Part shown: one piece after another, positions 35,612-44,338 of the stretch | Layout of the letters: each line of letters begins with the position of its first letter | Numbering within the stretch: position 1 is the stretch's first letter | Assembly (NCBI GenBank): GCA_938002965.1 | Contig: CALKZY010000008.1 | Location: 124,001-188,000, forward strand | DNA from: an uncultured Acidimicrobiales bacterium | GTDB lineage: Bacteria; Actinomycetota; Acidimicrobiia; Acidimicrobiales; SZUA-35 | Direction of reading: 5' to 3' | Length of the DNA stretch: 64,000 bases | The notes under the pieces: model-generated | What the model was told of the DNA's origin: nothing | What the model saw: the letters and a program-made list of their open reading frames with translations, nothing else | Database searches by the model: none | Program-made: the position numbers and the translations under genes

Positions 35612-38599
35612 ATGCGCACCTTACGTGATCGGCCGGGAACATCGCGGCTTCGGATCATCTCACTGGTCGTGGCTGGGATCTTCTTCGTGTTGTTCCTTTC
35701 GGCCAACGGCATCGCCAGCGTTTACACCGATTGGCTTTGGTTTCAACACTTGGATGTTGGTTCTGCCTGGCTGACCCGGGTCGGCACCCAATGGCTGTTG
35801 GCCGTCATTTTCGGTCTAGCCTTCTTTGTCATTTTCTGGGGCAACCTCTCCCTGGCTGACCGGCTTAAGCCGGCCCAGCGGCCGGTATCGGCTGAGGAGG
35901 AGCTGGTTGAGCGTTACCACGCAATGGTCGGGCGCAATGCGGGCAAGGTGCGCCTCGGTCTGGCCGCTTTCTTTGCCCTCGTAGCGGGCGCTAACACGTC
36001 AGCCCAGTGGCGGACTTGGATTCTGTTCCGCAACGGTCAGGACTTCGGCGTACGCGACGCGCTTTTCAACCGAGATGTCGGTTTCTATATTTTCCGCCTG
36101 CCGATGTGGTCGTTTGTGATCGACTGGCTGTTCGCCACTCTGGTCCTAACGCTCATCGTCGTACTGGTCGCCCACTACTTGAACGGTGGAATTCGCCCCT
36201 CCATTGGCGATCACAGTGTCAGCCGCGGCATCAAGATCCATATCTCGTTGCTGCTGGCTGCCCTGGCCGTCCTGCGTGCAGTGGCCTACTGGTTTGACCG
36301 ATTGCAGTTGGTCAACTCCAAGACCGGCAACTTCGATGGGGCTTTGGCCACCGATGTACTGATCCGGGAGCCGGCATTCAACCTGTTGGCCCTCATTTCG
36401 CTGTTCTGCGGTGCATTGTTCCTCTACAACATCTTCCGGCCCGGCTGGGGACTCCCAGCCGTCGCCGTTGCCGTGTGGCTGGCCAGCCACTTCATCATCG
36501 GCAACGCCTTTCCTCTGGCCTATCAGCGTCTGCGGGTGGAGCCCGTTCAGTCACAACGCGAAGTCGAATTTGTTGACAAGAACATCGAAGCCACCCGATT
36601 TGCCTACGGTCTCGATGAGGGCAGACTTAAACGGGAGCGCCTCGACTACCAGGCCGGCCTCACAAGGGCCGACGTGGAAGACAACGCCGATGTCTTGGAC
36701 AATGTCCCGGTTGTTGATCCCCAGCTGGCGTTCGACGAAGTAACCCGCATCGAAGCTGACCGCCAGATCTATCAGTTCTCTCCTCCACTCGACGTTGACC
36801 GATACATGATTGACGGTCAGCTGCGCCCGGTTGTGCTGTCGGCTCGAGGCTTGAACATCAACGAGGTTGGCACTACGTGGGAGAGCCAGCACGTCATCTT
36901 CACTCACGGCTACGGAGCGGCCGTGGTTGCCGGCTACGACGAAGCCACGGCAGCTTCGTCTGGCGACTCTCGGGCCCTGAACTTCCTCATAAGCGGTCTG
37001 GGTGAGATCGAGCAGGACGACGACTTCTCCAGCGCACTCGAACAACCCCGTGTCTACATCGGTGAGAACTTCGGTGGTTACGCCATTGTGGGCGCCGATC
37101 GTGAGGAAGTCGACTTCCAGGATCGCACTACCTCTGAGCTGTTCAGCTATGACGGGGACGCGGGAGTGGGCATCGGATCGCTCGGTCGCCGCATCGCCTT
37201 TGCTTTGCGCTTTCGTCAGCTCGATCCGTTGATCTCCCGCAACATCACCGATGAGGCCAAGGTCATCTACAACCGTGACGTGGTGGATCGGGCGGAGACT
37301 ATGGCCCCGTTCCTACGCTTCGATCGGGATCCCTACCCGGTCATCGCCGATGGCCGAATCTTCTGGGTGATGAACGGATACACCACCACAAACGACTTCC
37401 CGTATTCGCAAACCGTGTCGACCCAGGCTGAGGTGGGCTCGAACTTGGCCAGCGGGTTTAACTACATCAGAAACTCGGTCAAGGTCGTCGTTGACGCCTA
37501 CGACGGCACGGTCCAGATGTTCGTTGTCGACGAGGAAGATCCGATCATCGCTGCCTGGGCACAGGCCTTCCCGTCACTGTTCACCGATGACTCCGAGGTT
37601 CCCGATGCCATTCGCCAGCACTTCAAGTACCCCGAAGAGCTGTTTACAGTCCAGACCGATATGTGGTCGGACTACGTAGTTTCTGATGCCCGTGACTTCA
37701 TCCAGAAGGACGTGGCCTGGTCCATCGCCTCGCAGCCCCGAATTGAGGCTCAAACCGAAGAGGGCGACAACGCAGGCTCGACGCCCATGAATCCCCAGTA
37801 CCTGATGGCTCGCCTTCCAGGCGAGGATCAGGCTGAGTACGTGCTTCAGCGGGCCTTTGTGCCTCGTGGTGGAGCTTCAGGTAGCACGACCGCCCGCCCG
37901 GAGCTGACTGGCATCATGATGGCCCGCTCCGATCCGGAGAACTATGGCGAGTTAGTGTTGCTGGATCTACCGTCTGGTGAAATCAATGCTCCTGACTTGG
38001 TGCACGCCGAGATTCGACAAAGCGAGGATTTGACGGACTTCATCCGGGACAAGGCTGGCGCCCGGGTCAGGTTCGGCGAGATGAGCATCGTTCTTGTCGA
38101 CGACACGGTTGTCTTCATTCGCCCGGTTTATGTGGAATCGAACAGCGCGACTTCGGTGCCTGAACTTCAGCGAGTCGTTGCCGTCAACGGCACCCGAATT
38201 TCCATGGCCAATACTGTTGAGGACGCTCTGGCCGGGGTCGTAACCTCGGCTGGGTTACCCGGCGGGTCAGGTAGCGACGGTGCCGATTCCGGTAACAGCG
38301 GTGATGCCGACGGCTACGACGCCTCGGGCAAGTCTGTGGTGGAACTCATCGCTGAAGCTGACGAATTCCTTCGATTGGCTGAGCGAACCGAGTCCAGCAA
38401 CCCAGATGAGGCCGCTCGCCTTCGAAACTTCGCTCAACAAGCGCTGAATCAGGCCGGCCTGCTATTGGGTGGGGCTACGCCAGCTGATGACACGGGTGGC
38501 GAAGAAACCGATCTTGACGCCACTTCTGACGACCCTGCACCGGATGAAGAACCGGCTGATGAAGAGGTCGGCGACGAGGAACCAGCCACCGACGCTTAG
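35612..38599 (+). CDS. UPF0182 family large membrane protein
   Basis: 995-residue protein of the actinobacterial UPF0182 family, function unknown. Seven membrane helices in the first 320 residues (LFLSANGIASVYTDWLWFQH marks helix 1 and its family motif), followed by a large extracytoplasmic domain of about 550 residues and a disordered acidic tail with coiled-coil features (KSVVELIAEADEFLRLAERT). ATG 35612 is eight bases after TACGAT, a possible -10, so the transcript may be nearly leaderless. The tandem operator-like repeats lie just upstream. Confidence 0.93.
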   Translation: MRTLRDRPGTSRLRIISLVVAGIFFVLFLSANGIASVYTDWLWFQHLDVGSAWLTRVGTQWLLAVIFGLAFFVIFWGNLSLADRLKPAQRPVSAEEELVERYHAMVGRNAGKVRLGLAAFFALVAGANTSAQWRTWILFRNGQDFGVRDALFNRDVGFYIFRLPMWSFVIDWLFATLVLTLIVVLVAHYLNGGIRPSIGDHSVSRGIKIHISLLLAALAVLRAVAYWFDRLQLVNSKTGNFDGALATDVLIREPAFNLLALISLFCGALFLYNIFRPGWGLPAVAVAVWLASHFIIGNAFPLAYQRLRVEPVQSQREVEFVDKNIEATRFAYGLDEGRLKRERLDYQAGLTRADVEDNADVLDNVPVVDPQLAFDEVTRIEADRQIYQFSPPLDVDRYMIDGQLRPVVLSARGLNINEVGTTWESQHVIFTHGYGAAVVAGYDEATAASSGDSRALNFLISGLGEIEQDDDFSSALEQPRVYIGENFGGYAIVGADREEVDFQDRTTSELFSYDGDAGVGIGSLGRRIAFALRFRQLDPLISRNITDEAKVIYNRDVVDRAETMAPFLRFDRDPYPVIADGRIFWVMNGYTTTNDFPYSQTVSTQAEVGSNLASGFNYIRNSVKVVVDAYDGTVQMFVVDEEDPIIAAWAQAFPSLFTDDSEVPDAIRQHFKYPEELFTVQTDMWSDYVVSDARDFIQKDVAWSIASQPRIEAQTEEGDNAGSTPMNPQYLMARLPGEDQAEYVLQRAFVPRGGASGSTTARPELTGIMMARSDPENYGELVLLDLPSGEINAPDLVHAEIRQSEDLTDFIRDKAGARVRFGEMSIVLVDDTVVFIRPVYVESNSATSVPELQRVVAVNGTRISMANTVEDALAGVVTSAGLPGGSGSDGADSGNSGDADGYDASGKSVVELIAEADEFLRLAERTESSNPDEAARLRNFAQQALNQAGLLLGGATPADDTGGEETDLDATSDDPAPDEEPADEEVGDEEPATDA

Positions 38600-38657
38600 C
38601 GACCACAAGCCGCCTAATCGTCGCTAAGCTCGCTCACGTTCGTCTGATTGTTACAAA

Positions 38658-38681
38658 GCTGAAAGACATATGTCTTTCAGC
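38658..38681. repeat. 24-base perfect palindrome
   Basis: GCTGAAAGACAT joined directly to its reverse complement ATGTCTTTCAGC. The absence of a loop favours a protein-binding site over a transcript hairpin. Confidence 0.85.
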
Positions 38682-38713
38682 AGCGACATCGTTGGTGCTA
38701 CCATACAAAGTAA

Positions 38714-38786
38714 GGTCCGATCGATTGCTTGGGTTCTTCGCGGCGGAAGGTTATTCAAGCAGCGGTCGGGCCATCTTTCTTTTTCC
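38714..38786 (+). ncRNA. candidate structured RNA / terminator hairpin
   Basis: Left arm 38714-38731 pairs with right arm 38756-38772 through 17 pairs, three of them G-U, with one bulged A (38724). The loop can form an inner CTTC/GAAG stem. A U-rich run (ATCTTTCTTTTTCC) follows at 38773-38786. Retained G-U pairs mean only the plus-strand RNA folds well, which favours an RNA over a DNA palindrome. It may be a small RNA 3' end or the terminator of the UPF0182 transcript 115 bases upstream. Confidence 0.5.
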
Positions 38787-38852
38787 GACAGCAAGCCGGG
38801 CCGGTTTGGCCCGCCGAGTCGATTCGGGGGCATCAGTCCCACTACGCTGATA

Positions 38853-38883
38853 GCAGTGGAACTCGACCTAGGAGTTCCACTGC
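38853..38883 (+). repeat. 12-base-pair inverted repeat upstream of msrA
   Basis: GCAGTGGAACTC and GAGTTCCACTGC flank a seven-base loop, 76 bases before the msrA start. No T-tract. Could be a leader hairpin or an operator. Confidence 0.75.
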
Positions 38884-38958
38884 AGGAAATGCAAGGGCGG
38901 AACCGCCCTACACCTTCCGGCAGCCCTACCGACACTCTGCACAGGAGTCGCATCTCAG

Positions 38959-39609
38959 ATGTTTCGAAGAGTCGATCCGCGGACTCTCACCGTCCCGGCC
39001 CCAGAGGAAACACTTCCCGGGCGCGCCACCCCGATAGAGGTAGCGCCTGAACATCTGGTTCTCGGCACGCCGATGACCGGCCCGTTCGATGAGCGCTACC
39101 AGACCATCTTGTTCGGGATGGGTTGCTTTTGGGGTGCCGAGCGATTCTTCTGGCAACAGGCTGGGGTATACACCACGGCGGCCGGCTATGCAGGCGGGAC
39201 GACACCAAACCCGACCTACGAGGAAACCTGCACGGGCAAGACCGGACACACCGAAGCCGTGTTGGTCGTATTCGATCCAGCCGAGGTGGACCTCTCGATT
39301 CTGTTCAAGATCTTCTGGGAAAACCATGATCCGACCCAGTACATGGGTCAAGGCAACGACGTCGGAACCCAGTACCGGTCGGCTATCTACACCAATAGCG
39401 ACCAACAGATGACAGCGGCCTCGGCCAGTCGGGACGCTTACCAGGCAAGCCTGAGGACGGCGGGGTTTGGTGAGATAACCACCGAGATAGCGCCGGCCGG
39501 AGAGTTCTATTACGCCGAGGACTACCACCAACAGTATTTGGCCAAGAACCCGATGGGATACTGTAACCACGGGTTCTGTCAGGTGGAGTTCGCCGCCCCC
39601 GCCGGATAG
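38959..39609 (+). CDS. msrA: peptide methionine sulfoxide reductase A
   Basis: Reduces the S form of methionine sulfoxide in proteins, repairing oxidative damage. 216 residues. The catalytic motif GCFWG is near residue 55; the flanking conserved Glu and the HYQQYL-like segment ([16 protein letters not shown]) are present, and C-terminal cysteines (GYCNHGFC) can resolve the sulfenic acid. ATG 38959 follows a hairpin-rich leader. The next gene starts 13 bases later, so the large BTAD regulator may be co-transcribed. Confidence 0.95.
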   Translation: MFRRVDPRTLTVPAPEETLPGRATPIEVAPEHLVLGTPMTGPFDERYQTILFGMGCFWGAERFFWQQAGVYTTAAGYAGGTTPNPTYEETCTGKTGHTEAVLVVFDPAEVDLSILFKIFWENHDPTQYMGQGNDVGTQYRSAIYTNSDQQMTAASASRDAYQASLRTAGFGEITTEIAPAGEFYYAEDYHQQYLAKNPMGYCNHGFCQVEFAAPAG

Positions 39610-39622
39610 TGAGCAACATCTG

Positions 39623-42600
39623 ATGGCGGCTGAGGTGGGGGGCGATAATGCCGTGCCGGACCCGGTCGACCTGCCGCCTCGTTTGGTTGAGGTCCGTTTT
39701 CTCGGTGGGTTCGCACTGGTTTGCGGCGGCGTGTCGTTGCAGCGGCTGGGGGCTAAGGCAACCTCGGTTCTGGCCTACATCATCCATAATCGAGATAGAC
39801 CCCAAACCCGGGACCTGTTGGCCGGACGCTTTTGGTTCGATCGGTCTGAAGATCGGGCTCGTCGCCAGCTCAGTAACGCTCTGTGGAAGATCCGCAAGGC
39901 AGCGGAGGACTCCGGCGTGCCGGATCTTCTTCTCGCCGACCGTTCGAAAGTGTCGGTGGCCCCCGGTCTGGTGTGGTCGGTGGATGCTGAGGTGTACGAA
40001 GCCGCGTTGGACGACCTAATCGACGAAATGTTCGGCGGCAGCCACGACATCTCTTTCGCCTCCCGGCTGGCCGATGCCGTAAACGCCTACACCGGTGAGT
40101 ACCTCTCGGGCCACTACGACGACTGGATGCAGGCTGAGCGAAGGCGACTTAGCGATCGTCAGGTTGATGCCTTGACTCGCTTGATCAGCATGTACCGAGG
40201 CGTGTCGGACTACAAGCGTGCGCTTCGGTTCGCCTCCGAACTCGTTGACTTGGATCCGCTACGAGAAGAGTCGCATCAAGAGGTCATGCGGCTGTACGGG
40301 ATACTTGGAAACTCCGCCGCAGTTGAGCGACAGTTCGAGCTGTGTCGTCGGGTTATGCAAGAGGAACTCGGTTCGCCCCCGTCGGACGAGACCGCCCGGT
40401 TGCTCGATGCCATTCGTGTCGACTCTCGGACTACCTTGTCAGCGGGGCTCAGCTCGAGCTCGGACCTACCCCGGATGGTGGGTCGAGATCGTGAGCGAAC
40501 GCAGCTCAGCCAGGCGTTGAACGGCCTGTCAGGCGGCCGAGGCGGCTTCGTGCTGATCGAAGGAGACCCGGGAATAGGCAAGTCTCGGCTGATCGAGGAC
40601 ATGACGGAGCGGGCCGACTTTCTCGGCCTTCGCACGCTGAGGGCGTCGCTAACGGCGGTGAGCGCCGGTGACCCCTATCAGGCCTTTCGTGAGATGCTGG
40701 GTCCGGTGCTTGTCGGACTGCGGGCTGAACACGTCTCCGAAGCAGTTGAGCCCGTTTGGCTGAGGCAGGTTGGTCACCTCCTTCCCGGACTGCGTGGCCT
40801 GACCGACCAGGCCCAGCCGTCACAGGCTCTACATCCTGACGAAGAGCCGGCTCGAATGAGCGAGGCGCTAGCGCGAATTCTGCTGACCCAGGGAGCCGCC
40901 AAGCCGACGGTTCTGATCTTCGAAGACGTTCATTGGGCTGATGGTGACTCGATGCACGTTTTGTCGGCGCTCAGCTCTCGCCTGGTGTCGAGCGGCCTTT
41001 TGATTTGTGTCACCTACCGACGGTTCGAGGCGCAACAAAGTCCGGCCGTATGGTCCGCCATAACCGACATGGAGGCCTCAGGAATATCAACGGTGTTGCA
41101 GCTTGGCCCGTTGTCCGATGTCGAAGCCAAAGAGCTTGTCAGTGGAAGCAGCGATGAGGCACTGGGCTGGCCCGAAGACAACACGAACCGCCTGGTTGCC
41201 GATGCTGGGGGCAACCCGCTGTATTTGTTGGAAACGCTGCGTGATCCCAATCTGGTCGGAGGCGGCTGGAACGAGGAAACCCGGCCGGCAGCAGCAGGCG
41301 AATATCCGGCCGCTCTTCGACGGGCGATCGCCGATCGTTTGGAAGTACTTCCATCGGACGCCTCCAGAGTTCTAGCCGCTCTGGCCGTTTTGACCGAGCG
41401 AACCTCGGGCGGTCTGATTCGAGAGGTTACCGGCCTGAGTCGGGCGGAGACACTGGTCGCCCTCGACCTGATCGTGGACCGACATTTTGTTGTGGAGTCT
41501 GAGGCGGGTGAGTATCAGTTCGTTCACGACCAGACGAGACGCGTGGTCCTCAGTTTGCTTGACGACGGGCAGGTGGCCGAGAGTCACCGCAGCACGTACC
41601 AGGCCCTGCACAATGGGGATACGTCCCGCCCTGATCGACTGGCCTATCACGCTCGACTCGGCGGGCTGTGGGCCGAAGCCCACCGTTGGTACACCACCGC
41701 GGCCGAGCAGGCTGTGGAGGTCAACGCCTTCGCCGTTGCCGCGAGTCACTACGGCTATGGCGATGAGGCCGGCGACAACGCCGGGATTCCGCTGTCTGAC
41801 CGTCTTGACGAGGTGCTTGAGTACGAACGAGCCCTGGACGTCATCGGCAATAGATCGCAGCAGAGCAGCGTGCTGAAACGGCTGGAAGAGGTCGAACTCC
41901 CCATAGAGCGTCGGCTCACGGTGTTGGAGAGACAGGCGTGGCTCCTCCATTTGACCGAAAAGACGGCCGAAGCTCTCCGCAGTGCCCGGGCCGGTGTTGC
42001 CTGGGCCACTGAGAATGGCCTGCCCAGCCGCGAACTGCTGTTGGTTCTAGGTGAATCGCAATATCGGACCGGCGACGTCGTTGCTGCGTGTGACTCCTTT
42101 CGGTTGGCGTTGGATGCGGCCGAAGAGGACCAGGCTGTTTCGTCCGTCGTCGCCGCCAAGAATCTCCTTGGGCGGGCGCTGGTTGACTTGTCTCGCTTCG
42201 ATGAGGCCGAGAAGCTGCTTGAGGAAGCCATGGATTCCGCCGGCGAGCTCAATGATGTTCGCAGCCAGATCGATGTACTCAATAGTCAGTTCAACGCCGC
42301 GTATCGCAGCGGTGCCCAAGATCGTGCGCTCCGCTATCTCGAACAGACGTTGGAGCTGAGTCGCTCAATCGGGTACCGACGGGGTGAGGCTCGGAATCTG
42401 ATGAACTTGGCCTCGTTCCACACCGTGGCGGGTCAAGCTGGTCGGGCACTGTCGCTCTTCGACGAAGCCGGTGACGTGGCGTCGTCCCTGGGGGACCCCC
42501 ACATTGAAGCCTTCGTCCGTCTCAATTTGGCAGAGCTGAAGCATCGACTCCTGGGTGACGACGAGGACGCGGCGAAGTTGGCTCGGTTGGCGGCAGGGCA

Positions 42601-43477
42601 CTTTAAGTCCGTTGGGGATCGTCGCCGGGAGATCTTGGGACTTTGCAAATTGTCTCGAATCGACTGGAGAGCCGGCCGACGCAGGCTGGCGAAGCGCCGT
42701 TTGCGCTATTTGATTGAGTTGGCGGAAACACGTGGCGAGGCATTTGCCGAGATTGAAGCGCGACGGATCGCCGCCGAGTTTGCCATCGAGTCGGCTGACT
42801 TCGATACGGCGACGAGCGAACTCGATTCCGCCTTGGAACTCAGCGAGGAGGAGCTGATCGCCTCGGTCCGACCGGCAATTCTGGCCCAGCGCGCCGTTGT
42901 TGCTGCTCACTGCGACGAGTTGGAGACAGCATTGCAGCTGGTTCGCGAGGCTGTTCCAATGGTTCAACGCCAATCGGAGTTCGCCTTTGTGACTGCGTGG
43001 CAGTGCGGGCAGGTCTTAGCGATGATCGGTGAGGTAGACACCTCCGCTGCCCAGTTCCGAGTGGCCTTTGATCTTCTCGAAGCCAACTTGACCGGTCTCA
43101 CCGATGACCAATTCGCCCAGGCCTGGCGAATTCCGGAGTTTGCTGCCATCGCCGAGGCCTTTGAGAGAGTTCAGGCCCGAACACGCCTGGTCCGGCTCCC
43201 GGCCATAGACGCGCCACTTGGCCGAACGCTCCTTGACTCTGAGTTTCTACCGGTGACACTTACGGTCTCGGATCCTGCCGATTGGCTGACAGCCAATCCG
43301 GCCGAACGTCGACAGCAACGGATCATGCGGCTAGCCGATGAGGCAGTGGCATCGGGCGCCATCATGCGCGTCTTGGATGTGGCCAGACTGCTCAATGTCA
43401 GCGACCGAACCGTGAAGCGGGACCTGAAAGAGCTGCGAACTCAGGGAAAATCACCTAGGACAAGGCGTACGAGTTGA
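39623..43477 (+). CDS. BTAD/AAA-ATPase/TPR transcriptional regulator
   Basis: 1284-residue signal-transduction regulator. In order: winged-helix-like N-terminus (VEVRFLGGFALVCGGVSLQR), bacterial transcriptional activation domain (residues about 100-265), an ATPase with Walker A EGDPGIGKSRL near residue 315 and Walker B TVLIFEDVHWADGDS near 430, about ten TPR-like helices (600-1150), and a C-terminal helix-turn-helix (VLDVARLLNVSDRTVKRDLK). Two DNA-binding modules in one chain are unusual. Such proteins respond to small ligands and often govern secondary metabolism. Directly downstream lies the micropeptide and RNA region, a candidate target. Confidence 0.85.
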   Translation: MAAEVGGDNAVPDPVDLPPRLVEVRFLGGFALVCGGVSLQRLGAKATSVLAYIIHNRDRPQTRDLLAGRFWFDRSEDRARRQLSNALWKIRKAAEDSGVPDLLLADRSKVSVAPGLVWSVDAEVYEAALDDLIDEMFGGSHDISFASRLADAVNAYTGEYLSGHYDDWMQAERRRLSDRQVDALTRLISMYRGVSDYKRALRFASELVDLDPLREESHQEVMRLYGILGNSAAVERQFELCRRVMQEELGSPPSDETARLLDAIRVDSRTTLSAGLSSSSDLPRMVGRDRERTQLSQALNGLSGGRGGFVLIEGDPGIGKSRLIEDMTERADFLGLRTLRASLTAVSAGDPYQAFREMLGPVLVGLRAEHVSEAVEPVWLRQVGHLLPGLRGLTDQAQPSQALHPDEEPARMSEALARILLTQGAAKPTVLIFEDVHWADGDSMHVLSALSSRLVSSGLLICVTYRRFEAQQSPAVWSAITDMEASGISTVLQLGPLSDVEAKELVSGSSDEALGWPEDNTNRLVADAGGNPLYLLETLRDPNLVGGGWNEETRPAAAGEYPAALRRAIADRLEVLPSDASRVLAALAVLTERTSGGLIREVTGLSRAETLVALDLIVDRHFVVESEAGEYQFVHDQTRRVVLSLLDDGQVAESHRSTYQALHNGDTSRPDRLAYHARLGGLWAEAHRWYTTAAEQAVEVNAFAVAASHYGYGDEAGDNAGIPLSDRLDEVLEYERALDVIGNRSQQSSVLKRLEEVELPIERRLTVLERQAWLLHLTEKTAEALRSARAGVAWATENGLPSRELLLVLGESQYRTGDVVAACDSFRLALDAAEEDQAVSSVVAAKNLLGRALVDLSRFDEAEKLLEEAMDSAGELNDVRSQIDVLNSQFNAAYRSGAQDRALRYLEQTLELSRSIGYRRGEARNLMNLASFHTVAGQAGRALSLFDEAGDVASSLGDPHIEAFVRLNLAELKHRLLGDDEDAAKLARLAAGHFKSVGDRRREILGLCKLSRIDWRAGRRRLAKRRLRYLIELAETRGEAFAEIEARRIAAEFAIESADFDTATSELDSALELSEEELIASVRPAILAQRAVVAAHCDELETALQLVREAVPMVQRQSEFAFVTAWQCGQVLAMIGEVDTSAAQFRVAFDLLEANLTGLTDDQFAQAWRIPEFAAIAEAFERVQARTRLVRLPAIDAPLGRTLLDSEFLPVTLTVSDPADWLTANPAERRQQRIMRLADEAVASGAIMRVLDVARLLNVSDRTVKRDLKELRTQGKSPRTRRTS

Positions 43478-43539
43478 GCGTTCCAAGAAAATCGATGGAA
43501 TGTTTGCCGGGGAGTTTTCCCTGTTCAGCGGGCTTTTTT

Positions 43540-43553
43540 GGGTGATGTCACCC
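43540..43553. promoter_or_regulatory. palindrome upstream of the micropeptide
   Basis: GGGTGA-TG-TCACCC, 137 bases before the micropeptide start. Same GGTGA...TCACC core as the tandem repeats upstream of UPF0182. Confidence 0.5.
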
Positions 43554-43690
43554 TGGTTTGACCCCATGGATCGCCAAAAAAAAGGTAACAGTGTGACGCG
43601 GCTTAGACATCATCAGACATGTAAGTCGATACGAGTGGCTGAACCACTAAGCCAACCAGGTCCCTCAGTCAGCACCAAGGAGATTACCAC

Positions 43691-43801
43691 ATGTCACGCC
43701 GTCTTGTCACCATGATGTTTGCCGCCAGCGTTGCCGTTCTCAGCGCCGCTCCCGGAGTTGTAATGGCCACCGTAGATTTCATGACAGTGGACTTCATGTA
43801 A
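43691..43801 (+). CDS. secreted micropeptide with duplicated TVDFM
   Basis: 36-codon gene with a strong ribosome site: AAGGAG at 43677-43682, eight bases before ATG 43691. The product has a short basic n-region (MSRRL), a hydrophobic core (VTMMFAASVAVLSAAPGVVM) and a V-x-A cleavage site, followed by only ten residues: TVDFM TVDFM. The two pentapeptides are encoded by different codons (ACC/ACA, GTA/GTG, GAT/GAC), so the amino-acid repeat has been kept while the bases drifted. I infer a secreted decapeptide or pentapeptide signal, possibly linked to the large regulator just upstream. No homologue is known to me. Confidence 0.6.
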   Translation: MSRRLVTMMFAASVAVLSAAPGVVMATVDFMTVDFM

Positions 43802-43816
43802 AGATCTTGCTCGGGG

Positions 43817-43937
43817 TTGTCGGTGATAAACCCGCCGCGACCGACAATTCTGGGCGACCCGTGGCCGCAGCCACGGGGAACTAGCCGAGGTGCAGCCGCC
43901 GCACAGACCTAGCCAATGCGGTGGCTGCACTCTCGGC
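43817..43937 (+). other. three consecutive stem-loops downstream of micropeptide
   Basis: Stem 1: TTGTCGGT (43817-43824) with ACCGACAA (43840-43847). Stem 2: CCCGTGGC (43858-43865) with GCCACGGG (43870-43877), loop CGCA. Stem 3: imperfect, arms within 43884-43904 and 43917-43937, about 18 pairs with small mismatches, followed by CCTTTCC. Together they would form a compact structured 3' region for the micropeptide mRNA or a separate RNA. Confidence 0.55.
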
Positions 43938-43995
43938 CCTTTCCGGGTGTTATGCGTGTATCTCCGAGAAACACAGCACGGAGTGCCACGAGAAC

Positions 43996-44150
43996 GCGAT
44001 CAGTCCAGATGGGTCTAACCACCGCCATATGATCGGGACGACGTCCCTTCCCTCCGGACTGATCGCTCCCTCAAGGCGTTAACCAAGACCCATTGGGATG
44101 ACGCCAGGAACGACCGCAGCAAACTGAGGTGCTGCGGTCGTTCCGCGTTT
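43996..44150 (+). ncRNA. candidate pseudoknotted RNA with terminator
   Basis: Stem A: GCGATCAGTCC (43996-44006) pairs with GGACTGATCGC (44056-44066), eleven perfect pairs. Inside its loop, ATGGGTCT (44009-44016) is complementary to AGACCCAT (44086-44093) outside, giving a pseudoknot. A small hairpin GGGAC/GTCCC (44035-44047) lies in the loop. The 3' end is a very strong terminator: 15 perfect pairs between 44107-44121 and 44130-44144, followed by CGCGTTTT. I cannot assign it to a known RNA family. No protein-coding frame explains it. Confidence 0.5.
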
Positions 44151-44222
44151 TGGCGCTCGTCAGCGAAGCTCTGTGAATCGGGTGCGACTGCCCAATCAAC
44201 CCAGTACACTTGAGAGTCACCT

Positions 44223-44296
44223 CGCGGGGTGGAGCAGCCAGGTAGCTCATCGGGCTCATAACCCGAAGGTCGCAGGTTCAAATCCTGCCCCCGCCA
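44223..44296 (+). tRNA. initiator tRNA-fMet (CAT)
   Basis: A full cloverleaf folds: D arm GAGC/GCTC, anticodon stem TCGGG/CCCGA with loop CTCATAA, T arm GCAGG-TTCAAAT-CCTGC. Initiator hallmarks are the unpaired first acceptor position (C1 against C72, then six perfect pairs) and the three G-C pairs at the bottom of the anticodon stem. CCA is not encoded. A terminator follows directly. It marks the border between core-like and accessory-like DNA. Confidence 0.95.
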
Positions 44297-44308
44297 CTTA
44301 TTTCAAAG

Positions 44309-44338
44309 GCTCGGAAACTCAACAGTTTCCGGGCTTTT
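44309..44338 (+). terminator. terminator of tRNA-fMet
   Basis: Eleven-pair stem (arms 44309-44319 and 44324-44334, one G-U pair) with a four-base loop, followed by TTTT. Confidence 0.85.

Larger units (their letters stand above)
38600..38958. other. structured intergenic region before msrA
   Basis: No supported gene in 359 bases. An open frame at 38670-39050 starts inside a palindrome and has no domain-like sequence. The region is instead full of strong inverted repeats (38658-38681, 38714-38772, 38853-38883), listed separately. Confidence 0.7.

Noticed and set aside
38670..39050. 126-codon plus-strand frame before msrA
   Set aside because: Begins inside a perfect palindrome, covers RNA-like helices, overlaps msrA and has no domain-like sequence.
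44223..44296. tRNA-fMet 3' end as proven attachment site
   Set aside because: No second copy of the tRNA end was found in the window, and the integrase lies 15 kb away; kept only as a possibility.
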